Below, piece by piece: positions 52,294 to 60,386 of a stretch of 64,000 nt of DNA (within the stretch, counting starts at the first letter, position 1; every line of letters begins with the position of its first letter). The position numbers and the translations under genes are program-made. Source of the stretch: Evansella sp041820985 (GTDB lineage Bacteria > Bacillota > Bacilli > Bacillales > Salisediminibacteriaceae); contig NZ_JBGUAU010000024.1 of assembly GCF_041820985.1 (NCBI RefSeq), positions 19,012-83,011 of the forward strand, given 5' to 3'. The notes under the pieces are model-generated. The model was given only the letters and a program-made list of their open reading frames with translations, did not search any database and was not told the DNA's origin.

Positions 52294-54789
52294 GTGAGTA
52301 AGAATACTTTTACCCTTTATGGAAATACAATCACTTTTGATGAAAGAGATTTATTTCCAAATCTAATGAAAGTAAAGTATAAAAACTTAGCAACAAAATT
52401 TTTAGAAGAATTTCAGACGAAATATAAGGAATGGGGCTCCATTGAGGGAGTATTAAGAAATGCAGAATCAGAAGTACTAAACTATGCTGATTATATTGCC
52501 AAAGAAACAGTCGATGAACTAATTAAGTTGGGAGTATACACAGTAAGTGAAGCCACTCTATTAGAAGATTATATTGATTTTTCAACATTCTATGAAAGTT
52601 TTGATGAAGTTGAAGCGAAGTATGAATCCATAATAGAAGACGCTGCTGAACGAGATGCGTATCGAACACAACGAAGACAATCACGTGGGCGCGTAATCGG
52701 AGGAGGATTTGGACTACAAGGTGCTGTCAAGGGGATCGCAGCAGCTGGTGCAGTTAATCTTGCAACTGGTCTTGTACACGGAACATTTAACGTTATTGGC
52801 AGCATGTTTTCAAGCTCCTCAGATAATAATAAAAAGCGTCAATTGTACACTAATAAAGAAATTGTAAAGTCATTAGCATACGGAATTGTCGTGGATGTAA
52901 ATATGTTTTCTGAAACATTCATAGAAATCATAAATCAGGAAACAGGAAGTTCCTATAAGCCTGGTCTTTCTGCTACAGAAATTAGAAGAATCGAAGGAAT
53001 ACTTGATAATTTCGAACGTATTTCCAACGAGGAACATAAGACCAAAGCCATTTGTGACCTTATTAAATTGGACCCTACTGATCCTTCTACTTACGTGAAA
53101 GCATTTGAACATTTTGGGGATGTGAATGGAGAACTAGAGGACATCGCTTATTTTTTCGGAATTGATTTAGATATTTATAAATCTTCTTATGCCCATGAAT
53201 GTATTAGTGATTACATTTTAGAAACAGATAATGACATTCCAAAATTTCAACAAGTCGTTAAGAATGTTATTTATAACTTAGGAATTCAAGAAGAAGACGC
53301 TGAATACATTTGGAATTTAGCTAATGAAAAAATCGAAAACCAACGTTGCAAAGACTTTAACTATGTTTTAGAAAAACAATATAAATCACTTACTTTCTCA
53401 AAAAATGATTCTTTCGAAAAGATTGTACAAAATTTATTTTTGCAAGTATCTCCAACATCAAAAGAATTTCTATCAAATCCAACTTTTAAAGCAAGTATAT
53501 TTGATAAGGGCTTACTACCTTTCAAGCAAAATTTATCAACACAGGAGCAGCCTCTTGTTTATATAGAGAATGGTATACTAGGTAGCTCTGGGATGTTAAT
53601 TACCAATCAAAATCTTTTATACAAAGAAATGTATGGACAAGTTAAATCAATTCCACTTTTCACATTAAAACAAGTTGAATTTATAGGTAAGAAAATTCGA
53701 ATGAACGACTATATCGAAATTGAAGATGTTATTCCAAGTTATCATCATCAAGATGCTGCAGAAGAGTTCTTTATAAGTTTACTTTCTGTTATTAAATTTA
53801 GTAATACTTTTGAAGTGAAAGAAGATCCATTTGATATCTCTCAAATTGTTCATAATGAGATCGCTAAAATTGATGAAGTAGAATTAAAGAAGAAGATCTG
53901 TTTCCCTAACACTCATCCTAAACAGTTCGCCAATGCATTAAACGAATATGCTCATATGGAAAAGGACGAGATACCACTTTTCTTTTTTGATGATACTATT
54001 TTTGCTAATGGAAAAAAAGGCTCTGTTATAACCAATAAAGCAATTTATATAAACGATGGGAAAATGGCTTTTAAAATTCCTCATAATAAAATACAAGACA
54101 TGTCCATTAATTATGTAAATAATATACCAGTTAAAATTCTTATCCATACAAACAATAGTACTATCGATTTAATAACATCACCTATTGGTTATGATACAGA
54201 AAAACAACGGTTGATTGATCTACTTGAACTGATTATTGAAAAATCTACCTCTTTTTCGTCACAGCCTTCCAAACAAGGAATGGAAGGATTAGCTCTTACA
54301 GAAGAGCACGTTGTTGCGGAATACTTTGAACAAGATGAAGAAGATTACGCGGAACAAGCAAATGATGAGAGAGATAATTCAGTGAAAAACTATCGTGAGT
54401 CAATTCTTTATGCCTTCGCTGATGGAGAAGTGAATTACAACGGGAAATTTTATTATTATAATAATATAAAAAAGGATAGTAAGACAGCGAAAAAATTTAT
54501 GAATGTATTAAGTAGCTACGCTAAAATACAAGACAACGAACAACCAATTGTTCTTTTTGATAACACTGGATTTGGCAGTGCTAAGGATGGGTTTCTCTTA
54601 ACTGACACTGCTATCTATTGGCATAATATGCTAGAGACTTCAAAGTACGTAAACTATAAGGACATACATTCTGTAGAGTCATCAAAGAAATCTCTACTAA
54701 TTAATGGTGAGGAAATAAAGCTAGATATGTTAGATAAGAAAATGGCAGAACTTTTAACAAATGCACTAGAAGCTATTTTCTTAAAGTAG
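52294..54789 (+). CDS. Large protein with PH-like repeats, unknown function
   Basis: An 831-residue protein. Residues 1-125 are helical and acidic. A Gly/Ala-rich hydrophobic hairpin (about 131-175, GGGFGLQGAVKGIAAAGAVNLA) could enter a membrane. Residues 190-390 are helical. Three similar beta units follow near 420-480, 555-650 and 740-825: ENGILGSSGMLITNQNLLY, DDTIFANGKKGSVITNKAIY and DNTGFGSAKDGFLLTDTAIY, each with an aromatic continuation, like bacterial PH (bPH/YokE-type) domains. No signal peptide, so it is cytoplasmic or inner-leaflet. Start GTG 52294 after AGGAGAG. The stop codon TAG lies inside the repeat that begins at 54786. Confidence 0.75.
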   Translation: MSKNTFTLYGNTITFDERDLFPNLMKVKYKNLATKFLEEFQTKYKEWGSIEGVLRNAESEVLNYADYIAKETVDELIKLGVYTVSEATLLEDYIDFSTFYESFDEVEAKYESIIEDAAERDAYRTQRRQSRGRVIGGGFGLQGAVKGIAAAGAVNLATGLVHGTFNVIGSMFSSSSDNNKKRQLYTNKEIVKSLAYGIVVDVNMFSETFIEIINQETGSSYKPGLSATEIRRIEGILDNFERISNEEHKTKAICDLIKLDPTDPSTYVKAFEHFGDVNGELEDIAYFFGIDLDIYKSSYAHECISDYILETDNDIPKFQQVVKNVIYNLGIQEEDAEYIWNLANEKIENQRCKDFNYVLEKQYKSLTFSKNDSFEKIVQNLFLQVSPTSKEFLSNPTFKASIFDKGLLPFKQNLSTQEQPLVYIENGILGSSGMLITNQNLLYKEMYGQVKSIPLFTLKQVEFIGKKIRMNDYIEIEDVIPSYHHQDAAEEFFISLLSVIKFSNTFEVKEDPFDISQIVHNEIAKIDEVELKKKICFPNTHPKQFANALNEYAHMEKDEIPLFFFDDTIFANGKKGSVITNKAIYINDGKMAFKIPHNKIQDMSINYVNNIPVKILIHTNNSTIDLITSPIGYDTEKQRLIDLLELIIEKSTSFSSQPSKQGMEGLALTEEHVVAEYFEQDEEDYAEQANDERDNSVKNYRESILYAFADGEVNYNGKFYYYNNIKKDSKTAKKFMNVLSSYAKIQDNEQPIVLFDNTGFGSAKDGFLLTDTAIYWHNMLETSKYVNYKDIHSVESSKKSLLINGEEIKLDMLDKKMAELLTNALEAIFLK

Positions 54790-54892
54790 CACCTACCTCC
54801 GTGGGGCAGATTTGTTCCAACTAGAGTAGGTGCTACCTTCATAGCACCTACCTCCGCGGGGCATGTTTGTTCCAACTAGAGTAGGTGCTACT
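54786..54892. repeat. GTAGCACCTAC element, two long-form copies
   Basis: Two tandem units of about 50 bases: GTAGCACCTACCTCCG(T/C)G..., ...TTTGTTCCAACTAGAG and TAGGTGCTAC. It lies exactly between the stops of two convergent genes and supplies the TAG of the left one, so it probably serves as a bidirectional terminator. Confidence 0.88.
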
Positions 54893-56215
54893 TCAAAGAG
54901 TGTGTATTACCTCTGCAAGTAGACGGGCTTGTTCATCCCGCTGATATTTCAGCGTGTTCTTTGACTCTAGCTTTTGTCTGCCATAGGTGAGCCATTCTTG
55001 ATACGATTTTCGTAGTTCGTTCTTTATCTGCTCTTTGTCAAATGGAGGGATAACGGCCCCTAGCTGTTGCTCTCGGATAATTCTAGCGGACTCCCCTTCT
55101 ACAGTTAGTGCAAAGATAGGATTACTTACAGCCATATACTCGAAAAGCTTGCCTGGTATATAGGCACCTGAATCACTTGTCACATCACCGATTAACAATA
55201 ATTGATCTGCGCCTGCTAGAATCGCCAGTGCTTTTTTGTGAGGAAGATTACCCCAAAGATGTACCACATCCTGCAGTCCATGGTTTTCTACCGCATCCTG
55301 ATTTTCTGTATAGCCCGGATAATCAAATACCCCAGCAAATTGCAACGAAACCTTTTCTTTCTCGATGCTCTCCTCAGCAATCAGTTCTGATACCGATTCT
55401 AAAAATAAACGTGGGTTTCGTTGCTCATAAAATATTCCTGTATAAACAAATGTCCATTTTTCTGGAAATAGCTTTTCCTCTTGTAAATGCTCATAATCCT
55501 CTGGATCAAATCCATTGTGAATGACTTCCAGTCGTTTTATGGTTTTTCCATACTTCTCTTTAAAATTATCAGCAAAAGAGTGAGTAACTGTCATTAATAT
55601 ATCCGATTTCTCAATGACCTCTCGTTCCATTTTCTCTTCTCGCTTTAGGCGATACTTCCCGGAAGGACGGTGCATATTCTGTGTCCACGGGTCACGAAAA
55701 TCTGCAATCCATTTCACCCCAGTGAGTTTCTTCAATTGTTTTCCCACAAGGTGGTTCGTATATGGTCCAGAAGTAGAGAAAATAACATCAATGTTTTGCT
55801 GCTTAATAATCTGTTCTCCTAGCTTTACAGCGTCACTGTACCATGTAATTTGATCGTCTGGAATAAGAATAGCTTCTTTCACTTTTTTCAACATAGGTTT
55901 TGCCTTTTGAATCATTTTATGAACTAGTGGTTCTGGTACATTGGAGCTTTCTCCTTCATTCCCTCTAGGGGTAGCTACTCCTGCGCCCATTCCAGGAATC
56001 TTTTGTTCCATAGCACGGTGAATAGCTACGTTTTTTGGTACTTCTTCTAAAAGAGACTGGTCTAGTGATATGTGTCGAGGATCATGTACCGTTAAAACGG
56101 AAACCTTACAACCATATCTCCCAAGATACTTTGCCATTTTTAAGGCTCTTTGAACCCCACCTCCTCCAATAGGAGGAAATAGGTAGGCGATGATTAATAC
56201 GTTTTTTTTCTCCAT
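54893..56215 (-). CDS. Glycosyltransferase, family 4-like
   Basis: A roughly 440-residue GT-B enzyme starting KKNVLIIAYLFPPIGGGGVQRALKMAKYL (acceptor loop), with WIADFRDPWTQNMHRP, WTFVYTGIFYEQRNPRLFLESV and LLLIGDVTSDSGAYIPGKLFEYMAVSNPIFALT (donor site). The long form with FRDPW is common in wall- or exopolysaccharide loci. The start may be ATG 56213-56215 or GTG 56225-56227; neither has a clear binding site. It follows the ManNAc dehydrogenase gene after 1 base (from the GTG), so it may use the product of that enzyme. Confidence 0.87.
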   Translation of the reverse strand: MEKKNVLIIAYLFPPIGGGGVQRALKMAKYLGRYGCKVSVLTVHDPRHISLDQSLLEEVPKNVAIHRAMEQKIPGMGAGVATPRGNEGESSNVPEPLVHKMIQKAKPMLKKVKEAILIPDDQITWYSDAVKLGEQIIKQQNIDVIFSTSGPYTNHLVGKQLKKLTGVKWIADFRDPWTQNMHRPSGKYRLKREEKMEREVIEKSDILMTVTHSFADNFKEKYGKTIKRLEVIHNGFDPEDYEHLQEEKLFPEKWTFVYTGIFYEQRNPRLFLESVSELIAEESIEKEKVSLQFAGVFDYPGYTENQDAVENHGLQDVVHLWGNLPHKKALAILAGADQLLLIGDVTSDSGAYIPGKLFEYMAVSNPIFALTVEGESARIIREQQLGAVIPPFDKEQIKNELRKSYQEWLTYGRQKLESKNTLKYQRDEQARLLAEVIHTL

Positions 56216-56228
56216 AATCTCATACACA

Positions 56229-57521
56229 TCACATTCTTATTAAGGTTGCTTTATCCCTAATCCGTAACGGAACTCTATTTTTCGCATCGTATACAACTGC
56301 GTCTTCCTTCATTTTGGAAATAATTTCATCCCAGTTTAATTCAACGAACTCTTCTTGAACCGTTAAATACACAAGGGCATCTGCATCCTGAATTGCTTCC
56401 TTAAGACTATTCACTTTATAGGAATAAGAATTAGGAACAGCTGGGTCATAAGCTGCTACTTTCAATCCTTTTTCTAAAAAGAGATTTACTATGTCGTGTG
56501 GAGGGCTAATTCGATCGTCATTTGAAAAGTCTTTCATTGCTAGCCCTAACACCGCAACTTTTGCTTCTTTGACAAGTTTTCCTTTTTCTTGAAGACTATT
56601 TATTACTTCTTCTACCACATGTAACGGAATTCCATCATTAATCTCTCGCGCCTTCCGTAGTAGAGGTAAATCAAGACCATGTTCAGCCGCTTTCGGTAAA
56701 AGATAGTATAATGCGTTCGGTAAACAATACCCCCCTACTCCTGGACCTGGCGTTAGTAGGTTTACACGAGTATGTGTATTCGCTGTTTTCATTAGTTCGT
56801 ACGTATCCATTCCTGTTCTTTCTGCAAACCTTGCAAACTCTTGAACCATTGCAATGTTTACATCACGTTGAACATTTTCAATGATCTTTGCTGTTTCCAC
56901 TACTTTTATTTCCGTTTCGTGAATTGCTACTTCCGTAACTACTTGCAATAATTCCTTCACCTTTTGTAAACTTTCTGGATTCATTCCTCCAGCAGCGAGA
57001 GGCATTGTTCGGAACTCTTCAAATGCTCTTCCTTCTGCAATCCTCTCTGAGGAATAACCTAAATAGAAATCCTCTCCTGCAGTAAGACCATTCTGTTCTA
57101 ATATTGGTTTCACCAGTTCTTCTGTTGTACCAGGAACCACTGTACTACGTAGTAATACCGTATCTCCTTTTTTAAGTACCTTCGACAGCTGTTCCATAGC
57201 CGATTGTAGATTTGCCAACTGAGGGTCACCGTTTTTTACATCGACACCGACAGTAATAATATAGTTATCAACCTGTTCTGCCATTTCCTCATAAGAGCTT
57301 GTTGCACGAAATCTTTCTGCTTTCAACTGTTCTTGTAAGATATCTTGAAGTGATTTTCCTTCGTAATACTCTAAGTGATGGGAATGGCCACTATTAATTT
57401 CTGTAATTAGGGTTTCATTTATGTCTAGCCCGATAACGTTCGCGCCTTTCATTGCATAACTAAGTGATAGTGGTAATCCAATAAATCCAAGACCAATGAC
57501 AGCTACATTCCATTCTTTCAT
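56229..57521 (-). CDS. Nucleotide-sugar dehydrogenase, probably UDP-ManNAc dehydrogenase (WecC-like)
   Basis: A 430-residue enzyme of the UDP-glucose/UDP-ManNAc dehydrogenase family. N-terminal VIGLGFIGLPLSLSYAMKGANVIGLD binds NAD. LRSTVVPGTTEE follows. The catalytic cysteine lies in TPGPGVGGYCLPNALYYL. The C-terminal half has LGLAMKDFSNDDRISPPHDIV and VYDAKNRV. WecC-type enzymes oxidise UDP-ManNAc to UDP-ManNAcA; mnaA at 39 kb would supply the substrate. The sequence is well diverged from ugd (1608-2978), so it is not a recent duplicate. UDP-GlcNAc as substrate cannot be excluded. Confidence 0.88.
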   Translation of the reverse strand: MKEWNVAVIGLGFIGLPLSLSYAMKGANVIGLDINETLITEINSGHSHHLEYYEGKSLQDILQEQLKAERFRATSSYEEMAEQVDNYIITVGVDVKNGDPQLANLQSAMEQLSKVLKKGDTVLLRSTVVPGTTEELVKPILEQNGLTAGEDFYLGYSSERIAEGRAFEEFRTMPLAAGGMNPESLQKVKELLQVVTEVAIHETEIKVVETAKIIENVQRDVNIAMVQEFARFAERTGMDTYELMKTANTHTRVNLLTPGPGVGGYCLPNALYYLLPKAAEHGLDLPLLRKAREINDGIPLHVVEEVINSLQEKGKLVKEAKVAVLGLAMKDFSNDDRISPPHDIVNLFLEKGLKVAAYDPAVPNSYSYKVNSLKEAIQDADALVYLTVQEEFVELNWDEIISKMKEDAVVYDAKNRVPLRIRDKATLIRM

Positions 57522-57723
57522 CTTTATTCCTCCTAAAAAACTTCCATTTATTCTGTTCGTTCCATATTGTATTTATTTTACTTTTAGTCGCTAAAAATCC
57601 ACAGTTAGTTCTATTATACACTGAATCATACTAACATCATAAGTCTATATTCGACAATATGATTATATAGGTAATTTTGCCATATGCGATAACTAATTTA
57701 TTGAATAATTGGTTTTGATTGGT

Positions 57724-59292
57724 TCATGATGAAATCTTTATCAATTTCCCACCGATTAATGGTATTTTTCTTAACTCATCATTTGATAGTCCTTTGAAAC
57801 GCAATACCAACACTCCATAGATCATTGCTCCTACAATAATCATGAACAACACATAGCCAATGGCATACAACCTTGGCCAGGTTTCCACTTGCAACCAGAT
57901 CGTAGGTATTGCAATGACAACCCCCATGACCACTGCTGATATTGCAAAAACAGAGTATTCTCGCTTCCAAATGGAAAAGGAAATGGTTTTTCTCATAAGC
58001 CAAATATTGAAACAAGCGAGTAGGATGTAAACGATGAGTGTAGAATACGCTACTCCAATGAGGCCAAATTGATGTATGAAGAGAATATTAAGAATCACCT
58101 TCACGATGGAAACGGTAACTACTAGTAGTGCAGAGCTGATGGTGCGGTTCATCCCTTGAAGAATTCCTGTAGTAAGAACGGCAATAGCTGTGAAGAGAGC
58201 ACTGATATGAACGACAGCGATAACGCCGTTTTCTTGAAAATCACCAAAAAGGGCAAAGTTCAATGGTATAGTTAATACGAAAAGACCAATCGCTGCTGGC
58301 CATGCAGTTAAATGTGTAAATGCTAATCCTTGTTCTATTATCTTCGTCGTTCTTTTTACATCCTTCGTTACTAACGAGCTACTTATTAATGGAATAAGCG
58401 GTAACGTTAATGCCTGTGCAAAGACTACCGCAATTTGGACAAGCGCCTGGCCTCGGCCATAATAATTATATATCCCTGGTATTTCCAGCGCTTCAAAGCC
58501 TATTGCTGCAAGTTGGCGCGGAACAGTAATCGAATCAATGACATTGATTAATGCCATTGTAAGCGCACCAATGCAAATTGGTAAGGATAACAATAATATC
58601 TTTTTAGACCACCCTTTAAATAAGGTAAAACTATATTTTTCAAGTGCTACAGGTTTTATATCGGAAGAATGTTGATATTTGCTTCGCAAATAGATAAGCG
58701 AGCTCATTGCACCAAATATGGAGCCTATCATCACTCCACCAGCTACTATATGTGCAGCATAGCCTTGTGATACAAGGAAGTAAGCTACTAATAAAAGTAT
58801 CCCCACTCGAACGAGCTGCTCTAGCACCTGTGAAATTGCTGTTGGCTTCATATCTTCGAATCCTTGAAAATAGCCTCGATACACTGCCATATAGGGAGCA
58901 ACTAATAGCGTAGTGGAAACAATAAGTAAGGACAACCTAGCATATTCTCCCCCTAAAAGAGAGGAAATTGGTTGAGAAAATAAGGCTATAATTGCAAAGC
59001 TAGATATTCCGAATAAAACTCCAAGTATGCTAGCTGTTACAAAAATATTTCGGACACTTGCCTGATCGTTTTTCACCCTTGCTTCGGAAATGAGCTTTGA
59101 GATCGCTAGTGGGATTCCCGCAACAGATAATGTTAGCACGGTCATATAAACAGGATAAACGATCGTAAAAATCCCAAACACTTCATTTCCCGCAATATTT
59201 TGTAAAGGAATTCGAAAGACACTTCCAATTATTTTCGATAGTAATGAAGCGATCGTAATAATGATTGCACCTTGTAGATACGTTTTGCTCAT
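57724..59292 (-). CDS. Polysaccharide/lipid-II-type flippase (SpoVB/YtgP-like)
   Basis: A 522-residue membrane protein with about 14 helices, of the SpoVB/MurJ-like branch of the MOP superfamily. The N-terminus TYLQGAIIITIASLLSKIIGSVFRIPLQNIAGNEVFGIF is highly typical. These proteins flip lipid-linked precursors. The gene overlaps tagA by 4 bp (ATGA), which points to the TagA product or wall-polymer intermediates as its cargo rather than lipid II or spore cortex. Confidence 0.88.
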   Translation of the reverse strand: MSKTYLQGAIIITIASLLSKIIGSVFRIPLQNIAGNEVFGIFTIVYPVYMTVLTLSVAGIPLAISKLISEARVKNDQASVRNIFVTASILGVLFGISSFAIIALFSQPISSLLGGEYARLSLLIVSTTLLVAPYMAVYRGYFQGFEDMKPTAISQVLEQLVRVGILLLVAYFLVSQGYAAHIVAGGVMIGSIFGAMSSLIYLRSKYQHSSDIKPVALEKYSFTLFKGWSKKILLLSLPICIGALTMALINVIDSITVPRQLAAIGFEALEIPGIYNYYGRGQALVQIAVVFAQALTLPLIPLISSSLVTKDVKRTTKIIEQGLAFTHLTAWPAAIGLFVLTIPLNFALFGDFQENGVIAVVHISALFTAIAVLTTGILQGMNRTISSALLVVTVSIVKVILNILFIHQFGLIGVAYSTLIVYILLACFNIWLMRKTISFSIWKREYSVFAISAVVMGVVIAIPTIWLQVETWPRLYAIGYVLFMIIVGAMIYGVLVLRFKGLSNDELRKIPLIGGKLIKISS

Positions 59293-60038
59293 GAGGAACG
59301 CTTCATTTTATTACCAAATATTTTCACTGCAAATCGCGGTAAAGCTAGCATTCTTCTCCATCTGGACGGTTGCTTTACTAATCGATAGAACCATTCTAAG
59401 TTCAGCTTTTGCCATACTTCAGGAGCTCGCTTCACTTCTCCAGCAAGCACATCAAAGCTTCCGCCGATACCAATGAATACACCTTGCTGGAACGTTTCTA
59501 TTCGTTGTGCAATCCATTGCTCCTGACGAGGAAACCCTAATGCCACGAAAACAAAATCAGGCTTTTTCTCCTTGATTTCCGTATCAATTACAGTATCATT
59601 CCAGTCGAAAAATCCATTATGACTTCCTACAATTGTAATGTTCGGATAGTTCTTTGTAATTACGTCCTTCGTTTTTACAAGCACTTCTTCCTTTGCTCCT
59701 AGAAGGTAAATGGAAAAGCGATGCTCGTTGGACGCCTCTAACAAGTTCATAAACATGTCAAAACCCGTTACTCGTTCAGGAAGTGGCTGGCCTAGTAATT
59801 GTGCGCCTTTCACGATCCCGATGCCGTCTGGAGTAACGTAATCTGCTTTGTCGATGTATTGTTTATATTCTTTATTCTCATTTGCGTATAAAACTATTTC
59901 AGGGTTTGCGGTAACAACAAATGCCTTTCTTTTTTCTTGAACATGTGTCACTAATCGTTTCACCATATTGTCAAGAGTAATATGGATAAACGAAACACCT
60001 AAAATGGTCACTTTTTTGTCGTTTTCGGCAGTTTTCAT
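59289..60038 (-). CDS. tagA: N-acetylmannosaminyltransferase (WecG/TagA/CpsF family)
   Basis: A 249-residue GT-26 enzyme. Seen: VTILGVSFIHITLDNMV, VTANPEIVLYANENKEYK, ADYVTPDGIGIVKGAQLLG with the catalytic aspartate, PERVTGFDMFMNLLE, FVALGFPRQEQWIAQRI, and GGSFDVLAGEVKRAPEVWQKLNLEWFYRLVKQPSRWRRM. It adds ManNAc to undecaprenyl-PP-GlcNAc, following TagO. It overlaps the flippase gene by 4 bp, so it is translationally coupled, and faces a perfect-hairpin repeat and secA2 upstream. Confidence 0.95.
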   Translation of the reverse strand: MKTAENDKKVTILGVSFIHITLDNMVKRLVTHVQEKRKAFVVTANPEIVLYANENKEYKQYIDKADYVTPDGIGIVKGAQLLGQPLPERVTGFDMFMNLLEASNEHRFSIYLLGAKEEVLVKTKDVITKNYPNITIVGSHNGFFDWNDTVIDTEIKEKKPDFVFVALGFPRQEQWIAQRIETFQQGVFIGIGGSFDVLAGEVKRAPEVWQKLNLEWFYRLVKQPSRWRRMLALPRFAVKIFGNKMKRSS

Positions 60039-60386
60039 GTTATTTCACCAACTTTATACATATTGAACCACTATTCTTTACTATCTTGAATCATATCAAA
60101 TTTGTTATGTAAAGGGAATATGTAGCACCTACTAAATTGGGATAAAGTAGCACCTACTTTATCCCAATTTAGTAGGTGCTACCCCTTTTTACCCCTTTTT
60201 CTTTTTTCCACATTCTGTTATCTTATAACTCATGTCCAACACTATCCATTCATGTTATACTAATGGATGATAATCGACAAAAACAGAGTAGAACTTTTGA
60301 ATAGAAAAGTACCAGTAAATGTTCCAGCATTTTTCTAAATAACCCTTATCGTCAATAGGTCTATAGATTTCTAAGGAGAGAAGAAC
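60039..60386. other. Divergent tagA-secA2 spacer
   Basis: It holds the long hairpin at 60122-60182, a T-rich stretch after it, and the secA2 leader with the binding site AAGGAGAG before ATG 60387. A TATACT near 60256 is a possible -10 for secA2, but no good -35 was found. Confidence 0.4.
60122..60182. repeat. Perfect 29-bp inverted repeat of the GTAGCACCTAC family
   Basis: The left arm 60122-60150 starts GTAGCACCTACTAAATTG. The right arm is 60154-60182, ends with GTAGGTGCTAC, and is separated by CAC only. The internal GTAGCACCTAC straddling the centre is a third copy of the core. CCCCTTTTTACCCC follows. It lies in a divergent spacer, so its role is not simple termination of a known plus-strand gene. 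Confidence 0.88.

Noticed and set aside
52064..54892. GTAGCACCTAC arrays as a CRISPR
   Set aside because: Repeats are inverted hairpins at gene ends without regular spacers, and no cas genes are present.
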